Assembly (NCBI GenBank): GCA_963759295.1
Contig: CAVWYT010000012.1
Span: forward strand, 10,295-74,294
Direction: 5' to 3'
DNA from: WHSW01 sp963759295
GTDB taxonomy: Bacteria; Actinomycetota; Thermoleophilia; Solirubrobacterales; 70-9
Length of the DNA stretch: 64,000 nucleotides
The translations under genes and the position numbers were made by a program. The notes beneath the pieces are model-generated. The model was not told the DNA's origin. It searched no databases and saw only the letters and a list, made by a program, of their open reading frames with translations. Of the stretch, positions 26,478-33,936 are shown one piece after another (the first letter of the stretch is position 1; every line of letters starts with the position of its first letter).

Positions 26478-27107
26478 TCAGCCTCGCTTCGAGTTGTTGA
26501 TCGCGTCGCTCGCCTTCTGGACCTGGGAGGCGACCTGACCGACCTGCTCGCTTCGCTGCGCGACCTCGCCCGCGGCGTGGCCGATCGCCTTCAACGCCGA
26601 GTCGGGCTTCGGCATGCTGACGTTCGGCGCCTTGATCTTCGGCATGCTGACCTTCGGCGCCTTGACCTTGGGCATCTTCACGTTCGGCTTTCCGATCCGC
26701 CCGAGGACTCCCTTGCGCCGCTGGCTGCGGCTCAGTGCCAGTCCGCCCGCGAGCCCGACCAGCGCGGCCCCGCCGGCTGCGGCGGGCGCCTTCGCCTTCT
26801 CGGCGAACGCAGCGAGCTTCGACTTCTCGGCGCCGTTGCCCTTCGCCGCCGCCCCGAGCTGCCTTCGCCGCCGCGCCCGAGCTTGACTGCTTGGAGGCTC
26901 GCTGCCCCGCGCTCGGGGAGCGACGCTGACTCGACGAGCGCTGAGTCGACGAACGCTTGCGCTCGAGGCGCTGCTGCTGCTGGTGCTTCGTGAGCCGCCC
27001 GAGGACGTGCGCTTGCTTTGCGCGCTCGCACCGTTGCCGCTCTTCGAACCTGCCGACCGGCTCTTGGAACTCTTCGACCGCGTGCTGCCCGTCTTCGTCT
27101 GGGCCAT
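26478..27107 (-). CDS. Lys/Ser-rich protein with MPK-type repeats, first gene of the repeat-protein cluster
   Basis: The 209-residue protein has a Ser/Lys/Arg-rich head, then a hydrophobic segment ('APAAAGGAALVGLAGGLALS'). Repeats of the form 'KMPKVKAPKVSMPKIKAPNV' follow at about residues 145-165, and a helical end contains 'QRSEQVGQVASQVQKASDAI'. The MPKxKxPKV repeat resembles by eye the repeat of animal AHNAK proteins; shared ancestry is unlikely. Between about 26870 and 26960 another frame reads more smoothly ('ASKQSSSGAAAKAARG'), so a compensating pair of indels is possible. Confidence 0.65.
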   Translation of the reverse strand: MAQTKTGSTRSKSSKSRSAGSKSGNGASAQSKRTSSGGSRSTSSSSASSASVRRLSARRVSVAPRARGSEPPSSQARARRRRQLGAAAKGNGAEKSKLAAFAEKAKAPAAAGGAALVGLAGGLALSRSQRRKGVLGRIGKPNVKMPKVKAPKVSMPKIKAPNVSMPKPDSALKAIGHAAGEVAQRSEQVGQVASQVQKASDAINNSKRG

Positions 27108-27241
27108 CAGAAGGCCTCCTTGCTCGCTTCGGGTGCCCGGGAAACCTCCCGGCCCTCGCGCTTCGTTCTACCCCCGGCCAGGCCCGTCAATCTCGGATCG
27201 ACGCCAAACGCCCCGCTAAGGCCACAAATCATTCGGACGGT

Positions 27242-27268
27242 GGGGGCCCGGTCATCCGGTCGGCCCCC
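27242..27268 (-). terminator. GC-rich hairpin after the methyltransferase gene
   Basis: A 7-bp stem GGGGGCC/GGCCCCC (minus strand) encloses a 13-nt loop that contains a further CCGG/CCGG pairing. It lies 108 nt after the stop of the minus-strand methyltransferase gene and has no U-run. The surrounding 27108-27375 gap of 268 bp must also hold the promoter of the repeat-protein cluster, which I could not pinpoint. Confidence 0.35.
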
Positions 27269-27375
27269 CGGCCTACTGGTGCGCCCGGTCGCGGCGGTCG
27301 CGATCTTGCACCGCCCGCCTTCGTCAGCTCGAGCTACGCCACCGAGGCCGGCGCGATCGCGATGCGGCGAGGTCG

Positions 27376-28206
27376 CTACTCGCGCACGGCGAGGATCGAG
27401 ATGCTCTCGATCTCGTAGGTGCTACAGGCGTCGAGCGCGCGATCGGAGACGAACTCGTACGGGTTCGCCTGCGTGCGGCGCACCTGGAACCCCGCCGCTT
27501 CGACCGTCTCGAGGTAGCTGCGGCGCGGGATTGCTCCGGCGACGCACGCCGCCCAGAGGTCGACGTTGCGACGCGTCGTCTCGCGCAGCGGCCGGCCGCT
27601 GACGATGTCGGAGATCGCGAGCCGTCCCCCCGGCCGCAGCACCCTGGCCGCCTCCTCGAAGACGCGATCCTTGCGCAGCGAGAGGTTGATGACGCCGTTC
27701 GAGATCACGCAATCGAAGCTCTGCGCGTCGAGCGGCAGTTCCTCGATCGTCGACCGATGAAACTCGACCTGCTCGAACCCGTGGCGATCTCGCAGCCGCT
27801 CGGCCTTGGCGACCTGCGCTTCGGTGAAGTCGACGCCCGCGACCATGCCGTCCGTCCCGACGGCGAGCGCCGCGTAGAAGACATCGGTCCCGGAACCCGA
27901 GCCGAGGTCGAGGACCCGCTCGCCCGGTCGCAGCGCGGCGAGCTCGAAGTGGTGCCCGACGCCCGCGAACGAGGCGAGGGCATCTGCCGGTAGGTCGTCG
28001 AGCCGTTCGGGGTCGTAGCCGAGCCGCTCGGCGAGACCGCGGCCGGTCTCGAAGTGCAGTTCGCCGCTCTCCTCGCGGGCGACGTGCCCGTACATCTCCT
28101 TGACCGCTGACTCGAGCCGTTGGCCGTCGACCAGCGATGTGGCGTCCGCCTGCGGCAGCTGCCCGGCGACGGCCATCTCCTGCTCGCGGGCGCTCGTCTC
28201 GCTCAA
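27376..28206 (-). CDS. SAM-dependent methyltransferase, ArsM/UbiE-like
   Basis: The 276-residue class I methyltransferase has SAM motif I 'VLDLGSGSGTDVFYAA', motif II 'MVAGVDFTEAQVAKAERL', 'FDCVISNGVINLSLRKDRVF' and 'EAARVLRPGGRLAISDIV'. This arrangement is that of the arsenite methyltransferase family. However, the Cys usually found in 'ISNCVIN' is Gly here and the other conserved Cys are not evident, so arsenic methylation is doubtful. The substrate is unknown. The short N-terminal extension before 'VKEMYGHVAREESGEL' is poorly conserved. Confidence 0.75.
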   Translation of the reverse strand: MSETSAREQEMAVAGQLPQADATSLVDGQRLESAVKEMYGHVAREESGELHFETGRGLAERLGYDPERLDDLPADALASFAGVGHHFELAALRPGERVLDLGSGSGTDVFYAALAVGTDGMVAGVDFTEAQVAKAERLRDRHGFEQVEFHRSTIEELPLDAQSFDCVISNGVINLSLRKDRVFEEAARVLRPGGRLAISDIVSGRPLRETTRRNVDLWAACVAGAIPRRSYLETVEAAGFQVRRTQANPYEFVSDRALDACSTYEIESISILAVRE

Positions 28207-28261
28207 TCTCGGCCTCGCTCAGCTCGATCCCGGACCCCGGACAAGCGGCCGCCGGGCGAGC

Positions 28262-28606
28262 TCATGCCCGACGACGACCGAGCCCGGCGTCCAGCCGCTG
28301 CGCCTCGGTCTGGCACCACTCGGCCAACGCGCGCAGCCACTCGCTCTCGGCTCGAGTGCGGACGGCGACGTAGCCGGTGAACTCCCCCGCAAGCTCCTCG
28401 GCCTCGCTGACGCTGAGCGTGCGCGTTCGTCCCTCGAGCTCGTCGTGGCGTCGCCACTCGACCCCGCCACCGTCACCCGGCTCGAGCACCAACCGGGTGC
28501 CGTCGCTGAGCACGAGCTCGCGCGGGGCGTCGCCCCGCAGCCAGGCGCCGCGGGCGCGATCGTTGTCGATGCCCCTCGCCGTCGCGGTTCGGGTCCCTGC
28601 TTCCAT
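28262..28606 (-). CDS. Hypothetical protein, about 114 residues
   Basis: I chose ATG 28606 because AAGGAGGAG lies 7-8 nt upstream; the ORF is open to 28810 but the extra part looks non-coding. The product contains 'ELVLSDGTRLVLEPGDGGGV' and 'EAEELAGEFTGYVAVRTRAE', a mix of short strands and a helix, ending in an Arg-rich tail. No family is recognised. Confidence 0.55.
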   Translation of the reverse strand: MEAGTRTATARGIDNDRARGAWLRGDAPRELVLSDGTRLVLEPGDGGGVEWRRHDELEGRTRTLSVSEAEELAGEFTGYVAVRTRAESEWLRALAEWCQTEAQRLDAGLGRRRA

Positions 28607-28779
28607 CTCGCTCTCCTCCTTTCGCCATCCGATTCGGGATGACATCGCTTGCGAGAGAGGAGACGACGTTAGCGAGATCGGCGCGGCGCTTGGGTAAGAG
28701 TTCCGTAAAAGCTGTTGGACGCTGTGCTGATCGGGTAACGCGTCAGCAAGCGCCGCCCGGAGAGCGATCGGAGTTAGGG

Positions 28780-28980
28780 ATGAAGGCAACTGAGCTTGGT
28801 CAGACAGCACTGGTCGGTTGGCGCGAGAAGGCCGCCGCCGGGGTCGCCGGGCCGGTGTCCGAGCGGACCAGCCTGGCGGACGAGCAGGTGCGTGCCTTGG
28901 TCGGCGCGCTCTTCTTCGTCCTCGCCCTCTATTACGTCGTCGGGACCTTGCGACGGGCGCTGACGGGCGCCGGAACCTGA
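28780..28980 (+). CDS. Small single-span membrane protein
   Basis: The 66-residue protein from ATG 28780 (GGAGTTAGGG just upstream) has a polar N-terminus and a membrane segment 'ALVGALFFVLALYYVVGTL' at about residues 40-58. It lies head-to-head with the 28262-28606 gene and tail-to-tail with the O-methyltransferase, whose stop is one base away. Function unknown. Confidence 0.55.
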   Translation: MKATELGQTALVGWREKAAAGVAGPVSERTSLADEQVRALVGALFFVLALYYVVGTLRRALTGAGT

Positions 28981-28981
28981 C

Positions 28982-30022
28982 CTACTTGGTCCCGACGACC
29001 ATCGAGTCGGGCCCGACGAGATGTTCGACGCGGCTTTCGCGGAAGCCCGTCTCCTGCATCCAGGCCCGGCAGTCGGCGCCCGTGTAGTCGAAGCCCCCGG
29101 GCGTCTCGATCAGCATGTTCAGGCTCATCAGCAGGCCGAAGGCGTTGGCGCGCCGCTCGTCGTCGATGATCGCCTCGTAGACGATCAATGCGCCGCCCTC
29201 GGGCAGGGCGTCGTAGGCCTTTTTAAGGAGCAGCCGCTTCTCGTCGAGGTCGAAGTCATGCAGGATGTGGCCCATCACCAGCACATCCGCCTTCGGCAGC
29301 GGGTCTGAGAAGAAGTCCCCGGCGGTGAAGCTGAGGCGTTCGCCGAGCCCGAAGCGGGCGACGTTCGCCTCGAAGAGCGGCTCGACCGGGGGTAGGTCGA
29401 ATCCGCCGCCGGTGATGTGCTCGTGCGCGAGCGCGATCTGAACCGGCACGGCGCCCTCGGCGCAGCCGACGTCGATCACGCTGGCGTGGTCGCGCCAGGG
29501 AAACCTGGCGGCGATCGCCTGCGCCGCGCCTGTGCTCACGGCGCTCATCGCGCGCGCGAACTGGGCGAGCCGCGCCGGATCGGCGTAGAGGGCCTCGAAG
29601 AAGCTCCCGCCGCCCTTTGCCTCGTTCTGCGGGGTTCCGGTGCGAAGCCCCTCCGTCAGCGATCCCCAAAAACCATAGAGGCGGGCGTTCGCCATCTCCA
29701 GCATGCCGCCGATGTACGAGGGCTTGGCCCGATCGAGAAACAGCTCGGTGGCCGGGGTGTTGGCATAGCGGCCGTCATCGCGCTCGAGCATGCCCAGCGC
29801 GACTAACGCGTCGAAGAAGTCCGTCGCGCTTCGCGGGTGCAGGCCCAGGCGCTCGCGCAGCGTCTCGCTGTCGAGCGCGCCGGCGTCCGCCAGCTCTGAG
29901 AAGACCCCGAGCTCGACGGCGCTCAGAAGCGCCTTCGAGCCCCAGAACCCGAACCCCAGCTGCATGATCGCATCGGGCGTCGCCTGCGGCGTGCGCTCGA
30001 CGTCGGTCTGTGGTCCGTTCAT
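28982..30022 (-). CDS. O-methyltransferase of the plant caffeate/hydroxyneurosporene type
   Basis: The 346-residue protein starts at ATG 30022 (AAAGGA 8-9 nt upstream). It has an N-terminal winged-helix dimerisation domain ('GFGFWGSKALLSAVELGVFS', 'LRERLGLHPRSATDFFDALV'). The SAM-binding domain has 'VIDVGCAEGAVPVQIALAH', 'GGGFDLPPVEPLFE' and 'FFSDPLPKADVLVMGHILHD', the last with the catalytic His-Asp typical of these enzymes. It would methylate a hydroxyl of a small aromatic or polyketide-like substrate; which one cannot be told. Confidence 0.85.
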   Translation of the reverse strand: MNGPQTDVERTPQATPDAIMQLGFGFWGSKALLSAVELGVFSELADAGALDSETLRERLGLHPRSATDFFDALVALGMLERDDGRYANTPATELFLDRAKPSYIGGMLEMANARLYGFWGSLTEGLRTGTPQNEAKGGGSFFEALYADPARLAQFARAMSAVSTGAAQAIAARFPWRDHASVIDVGCAEGAVPVQIALAHEHITGGGFDLPPVEPLFEANVARFGLGERLSFTAGDFFSDPLPKADVLVMGHILHDFDLDEKRLLLKKAYDALPEGGALIVYEAIIDDERRANAFGLLMSLNMLIETPGGFDYTGADCRAWMQETGFRESRVEHLVGPDSMVVGTK

Positions 30023-30094
30023 CGACGCAGTCCTTTCGAAGAAACCAAGCCCGGCCAACCTACACGGCGGCCCGCATGACCACGATCCGGGCCA

Positions 30095-30502
30095 CTACTT
30101 CGCCGCTTCGACCGGCAACTGCGCGGCTCGCCAAGCCTGAAAGCCGCCGACGAGGTCGGTGGCACGAAGCCCGAGGCGAACGAGCGTGGCCGCGGCGAGG
30201 CTCGACTGATACCCCTCGTCACAGATCAGGACGATGAGTCGGTCACGGCACGCGACCGCATCGTCTCTGTCCGCGGAGGCCGGATCACAACGCCATTCGA
30301 GAACGTTGCGCGGAATGAACACCGCCCCCGGAATGAAGCCGTCTCGTCGGCGCTGGCTCTCGGAGCGGATGTCGACCAGGGTCGCCCCGGCGGCGCTCGC
30401 GGCCCTCGCCTCCAACGGCGACAGGCGTTCCAATCCTGCTCGCGCCTCGGCCAGCAGGCCATCCACCGTGTCATGGTTCTCGAGCGATCCGACCACGAGC
30501 AC
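30095..30502 (-). CDS. Single-domain rhodanese-like protein
   Basis: The 135-residue protein has 'GATLVDIRSESQRRRDGFIP', the 'GAVFIPRNVLEW' loop and an active-site loop 'LICDEGYQSSLAAATL' with the catalytic Cys. It ends with 'LGLRATDLVGGFQAW'. It would transfer sulfane sulfur from thiosulfate or persulfide. GTG start. It is 10 nt downstream of an FAD oxidase gene, so the two may be co-transcribed. Confidence 0.85.
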   Translation of the reverse strand: MLVVGSLENHDTVDGLLAEARAGLERLSPLEARAASAAGATLVDIRSESQRRRDGFIPGAVFIPRNVLEWRCDPASADRDDAVACRDRLIVLICDEGYQSSLAAATLVRLGLRATDLVGGFQAWRAAQLPVEAAK

Positions 30503-30512
30503 TCCGGTTCGA

Positions 30513-31919
30513 TTACTGGTCCGGCGGGATGTTCTGGTTGAGACGGAAGAAGTTGTCGGGGTCGTACTTGCGCTTCAGCGCCTGGAGGCGGTCGTACTTC
30601 TGGCGCCCGTAGGCCTCGCGGACGCGCTCCTGACCCTCGTCCATGAGGAAGTTGACGTAGACGCTCGTGTGGTGGGGCTCGAGCGCCGACCAGAAGTTCC
30701 TGACCCACTCGCGCTCGGCGTCGAAGCCGTCGGCTGTCGCCGTCACGCCGGTGATGTTGAAGGTGTGTCCGGCGTCGCGGCCGTTGAACGCCGTCGCGTC
30801 CTCGGGCACTCGGGAAACCGCTCCCCCCAGCTGCCAGATCGGGAAAGCGGTCAGCGGCGAGCGAATTCCAAGCGAATGCTCGACGGCGACGTCGACGACA
30901 TCGTCGTTGAGAGTCGCGACGTCGCAGGAGCGCATGTAGTACCAGCGGTCGTGGGGGAAGGACGGATCGAACATCGCCTGATGGGCGACATAGGGCTTCG
31001 GCTCGCAGAGGTCGAGCACCGGCGAATCGAACGCCTTCAGGGGTCGGATCGCTGCCTCCCCGTCCTCGACCGGGCCGGCATAACAGCAGACGACGCTGAC
31101 GACCGGCTCCCCGTGGAGCTCCGAGGGCACAAACGGAAGCGGCGGCGCTTTTCGTAGGACGACGATCGTCATCAGCTCGTCTTGCGCCTCGGCGCTCCAC
31201 TCGCGATAGAAGCGCAGCACGGCGGGAGCCTTGGTCATCGGCCAGAAGATCGGGCCGGCGAAGACGATCGGGCCGACCGGGTGCAGACGGAACTCGAACT
31301 CGGTGACGATCCCGAAGTTGCCGCCGCCGCCGCGCAGCCCCCAGAAGAGGTCGGGGTTCTCGGTCTCACTGGCCTTCACGAACTCGCCCTCGGCGGTGAC
31401 CAGGTCCACCGAGATCAGCTGGTCGATCGTCAGGCCGTGCTTTCGCTGAAGCCAGCCGATGCCTCCGCCGAGGGTCAGTCCCGCGACCCCGGTGTGGGTG
31501 ACGATCCCGCCGGTGGTCGCGAGCCCGAACGCCTGCGTCTCGCGATCGAGCTCGCCCCAGAGGACGCCGGCCTGTGCCCTCGCCGTTCGTGCTTCGGGGT
31601 CGACCCGGATTCCCTTCATCAGCCCCAGGTCGATGACGATGCCGCCCTCGCAGATCGACAGGCCCGGGAAGCTGTGGCCTCCGCTGCGGACGGCGACAGG
31701 GAGGCTCGCCTTCCTCGCGTAGCTGATCGCCGCGATCACATCCGCGACGCCGGCGCAACGCGCGATCAGCGCCGGGGACCGATCGATGGAGCCGTTCCAG
31801 ACCTTGCGCTGGTCGTCGTAGTCGGAGGCGTCGCGGGCGACCAGGCGCCCACGAAACGATCGCTGCAACTCATGCAGTCCGGCTTCGTCCAACTTGCTGT
31901 CGGTGGCGAGCGTGTTCAT
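30513..31919 (-). CDS. FAD-linked oxidoreductase, BBE-like (PCMH-type FAD domain)
   Basis: The 468-residue flavoprotein has the FAD-binding PCMH fold: 'PVAVRSGGHSFPGLSICEGG', whose His is the usual covalent FAD attachment point, and 'GVAGLTLGGGIGWLQRKHGL' plus 'DLFWGLRGGGGNFGIVTEFE'. The C-terminal berberine-bridge motif is 'YDPDNFFRLNQNIPPDQ'. The second covalent Cys of bicovalent members is not seen. It oxidises an alcohol or sugar-like substrate that cannot be assigned. A close paralogue lies at 44279-45691 behind a SARP-like operator. Confidence 0.85.
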   Translation of the reverse strand: MNTLATDSKLDEAGLHELQRSFRGRLVARDASDYDDQRKVWNGSIDRSPALIARCAGVADVIAAISYARKASLPVAVRSGGHSFPGLSICEGGIVIDLGLMKGIRVDPEARTARAQAGVLWGELDRETQAFGLATTGGIVTHTGVAGLTLGGGIGWLQRKHGLTIDQLISVDLVTAEGEFVKASETENPDLFWGLRGGGGNFGIVTEFEFRLHPVGPIVFAGPIFWPMTKAPAVLRFYREWSAEAQDELMTIVVLRKAPPLPFVPSELHGEPVVSVVCCYAGPVEDGEAAIRPLKAFDSPVLDLCEPKPYVAHQAMFDPSFPHDRWYYMRSCDVATLNDDVVDVAVEHSLGIRSPLTAFPIWQLGGAVSRVPEDATAFNGRDAGHTFNITGVTATADGFDAEREWVRNFWSALEPHHTSVYVNFLMDEGQERVREAYGRQKYDRLQALKRKYDPDNFFRLNQNIPPDQ

Positions 31920-31963
31920 GTGGCTGAGATCCGAGCCTTGGGCACCGTCCGGGCGACCGGAAC

Positions 31964-32824
31964 CTAGGTTCGTCCGACCGCCATCAAGGCGAGATTCCGG
32001 AGTCTCACCGCGCCGTCATCCGCGGCCTGACGTCTGATCGCCTCGGTTATCGCCGCCCACGTCTCCTCCTGCACGTCGGGGTGATGAGGATCGATGATCG
32101 CGCGGATCGGCGGGGCGATCTCCTTGACGAAGGTGGTGAACTCCTCGGCAGAATCCCACTCGAAGTCGACTTCGATCTCCTCGACCTCCACCTCAGAGAA
32201 CCCGGCGGCACCGAGCAGTCCGCCCAGCGCGTCGGCGCTCGGTCTCGACAGCGGGCCGGGCGTCCCCGGCGGCGGTGGCGGCACGTCGAGCTGGCGGATC
32301 GCGGTTTGCATCGGGATCGCGATGAACGGCACGCGCTCCGGCGCTCCCCAGGAGGCGATCGCCATCCGCGAGCCCGGCTTCAAGAAGCCACGGACGCGGC
32401 CTGCGGCAGCCTCCGCGTCGGGCTCGAAGATGATTCCCCAGCGAGAGAGGGCGGCATCGAAGCTCGCCTCCGGGAAGCTTAAGGACGCCGCGGCAGCCTC
32501 GACGAACTCGATGTTGTCCAGGCCGGCGGCCTCGGCCCGGGCGCGGCCGAAGGCGAGCATCTCGGCCGAGATATCGGTCGCGACGACCTCGCCTTCGGGT
32601 CCGACGGCCCGACCCGCCGTCAGCGACGGCTCGCCGTAGCCGGCCGCCACGTCGAGCACGCGGCTCCCGCGTTTGATGCCGGCCAGCTCGACCAGCCGCC
32701 GACTGACGGCGCCTGCCGCGCTATCGATCAGTTCCGACCACTTGCGCCAGCCGCCGGCGGCCACGTTCCATTGCTGGCGCTGCCCCTCCCGGAACTCGAC
32801 GGGATCCAGCTGCTGAACTTCCAT
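31964..32824 (-). CDS. Class I SAM-dependent methyltransferase
   Basis: The 286-residue protein starts at ATG 32824 (AAGGAG 6 nt upstream). It has motif I 'VLDVAAGYGEPSLTAGRAVG', 'EVVATDISAEMLAFGRARA', 'FVEAAAASLSFPEASFDAAL' and 'GFLKPGSRMAIASWGAPERV'. This is the UbiE/COQ5-like group. The C-terminal half probably contributes the substrate site. The substrate is unknown; the adjoining gene is the FAD oxidase at 30513. Confidence 0.8.
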   Translation of the reverse strand: MEVQQLDPVEFREGQRQQWNVAAGGWRKWSELIDSAAGAVSRRLVELAGIKRGSRVLDVAAGYGEPSLTAGRAVGPEGEVVATDISAEMLAFGRARAEAAGLDNIEFVEAAAASLSFPEASFDAALSRWGIIFEPDAEAAAGRVRGFLKPGSRMAIASWGAPERVPFIAIPMQTAIRQLDVPPPPPGTPGPLSRPSADALGGLLGAAGFSEVEVEEIEVDFEWDSAEEFTTFVKEIAPPIRAIIDPHHPDVQEETWAAITEAIRRQAADDGAVRLRNLALMAVGRT

Positions 32825-33023
32825 GTCCGCTCCTTCCTCGCCCTGGCGATGCCGAACGTATGCGATCGCGGCGGGCGGGTCAAGGGACCTTCCAGCCAAG
32901 ACGAATAGCGGCAGCCCGAGCGGGAATACACGCCTCGAGGATGCGGCAGTGCGGGACCGCAACCTGCTCCATCCTCGGTAGTTCTAGTCAGGGGACCATC
33001 GATTCGATTCGAGGAGGCGGGAA

Positions 33024-33830
33024 ATGCAGAGCAGACAGAAGCGCCGGTTGGGATTGGGCGTCTTGCCGTTGTTGGTGATCGCGATGCTGATACCGGCGAC
33101 CGCCCAGGCGGCCACGGCCGACCTGGCGATCAGCAAGTCCGCTCGGCCCAATCCGGTCACCGAGGGGGCGGCGCTCACCTACACGATCACCGTCAGCAAC
33201 CTCGGCCCGGGAACGGCCGGCAACGCGACCGTGACCGACCAGCTCCCACAGCACGTCGAGTTCGTCTCGGCGGAGCCGGGGTCGTGCGAGTTGAGTGGAA
33301 AGAAGGTCACCTGTGCGCTGGTCCCGCTCGCCGCTGACGAGGAGGCGACGGTGACGATCACCGTGAGGCCGACGAAGGCCGGGGAGCTGACCAACTCGGC
33401 GTCGGTGGCAGTCGGCGAGGGAGACACCGACCCCGTCGGTGCCAACGACACCGACACCGAGACGACGACCGTGGTCGCGGCCGGCGGCGGCGGCGGTGGT
33501 GGCGGTGGCGGCGGTGGCGCCACCTGCGCCGGACTGGCGGCGACAATCGTCGGCACCGGCGCCGCCGACACGCTCGTCGGTACGACCGCACGCGACGTGA
33601 TCAAGGCCCGCGGCGGCAACGACCTCATCCGCGGCCTGGCGTCCAACGACGTCGTCTGCGCCGGCGGCGGCAACGACACCGTCAAGGGCGGGTCTGGCAA
33701 CGACCGCCTGAAGGGCGGCTCGGGCAAGGACCTGCTCAAGGGCGGTGGCGGCAACGACGACCTCCTCGGAGGCCCGGGTCGCGACACCTGCCGCGGCGGG
33801 TCCGGAGACGATACGAAGCGGAGCTGTTAG
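33024..33830 (+). CDS. Secreted DUF11 domain protein with RTX-type calcium-binding repeats
   Basis: The 268-residue protein begins with a signal peptide ('LGVLPLLVIAMLIPATAQAA'). A DUF11 Ig-like domain follows at about residues 30-145 ('NPVTEGAALTYTITVSNLGP'). After a Gly-only linker of about a dozen residues come RTX nonapeptide-like repeats ('GGNDTVKGGSGNDRLKGGSG') that bind Ca2+ in related proteins, and a final Cys pair. It is likely exported and folds on the cell surface or outside. The start has GAGGAGG 8 nt upstream, and a strong hairpin follows the stop. Confidence 0.85.
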   Translation: MQSRQKRRLGLGVLPLLVIAMLIPATAQAATADLAISKSARPNPVTEGAALTYTITVSNLGPGTAGNATVTDQLPQHVEFVSAEPGSCELSGKKVTCALVPLAADEEATVTITVRPTKAGELTNSASVAVGEGDTDPVGANDTDTETTTVVAAGGGGGGGGGGGGATCAGLAATIVGTGAADTLVGTTARDVIKARGGNDLIRGLASNDVVCAGGGNDTVKGGSGNDRLKGGSGKDLLKGGGGNDDLLGGPGRDTCRGGSGDDTKRSC

Positions 33831-33844
33831 TCAACTGCCGAGCT

Positions 33845-33875
33845 GCGCCCCCGGCTCGAGCCGGGCCGGGGGCGC
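33845..33875 (+). terminator. Strong GC hairpin after the DUF11-RTX gene
   Basis: A perfect 10-bp stem GCGCCCCCGG/CCGGGGGCGC with an 11-nt loop starts 15 bp after the stop codon. It lacks a U-run, as is common for terminators in high-GC actinobacteria. Confidence 0.65.
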
Positions 33876-33936
33876 CGGGGTAAGCAGCCCACGGGCCGGG
33901 TAGTCCCGAGTCACGATTCGTCCGCTCCGCTTCTAC

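Noticed and set aside
22201..27107. Gas vesicle gene cluster
   Set aside because: No GvpA/J, GvpF/L, GvpK, GvpN or GvpO-like sequence is visible; only the presence of an SRPBCC protein with basic tail is suggestive.
27376..28206. Arsenite methyltransferase (arsM)
   Set aside because: The fold matches, but the expected Cys in ISNCVIN is Gly and no ars genes are nearby.
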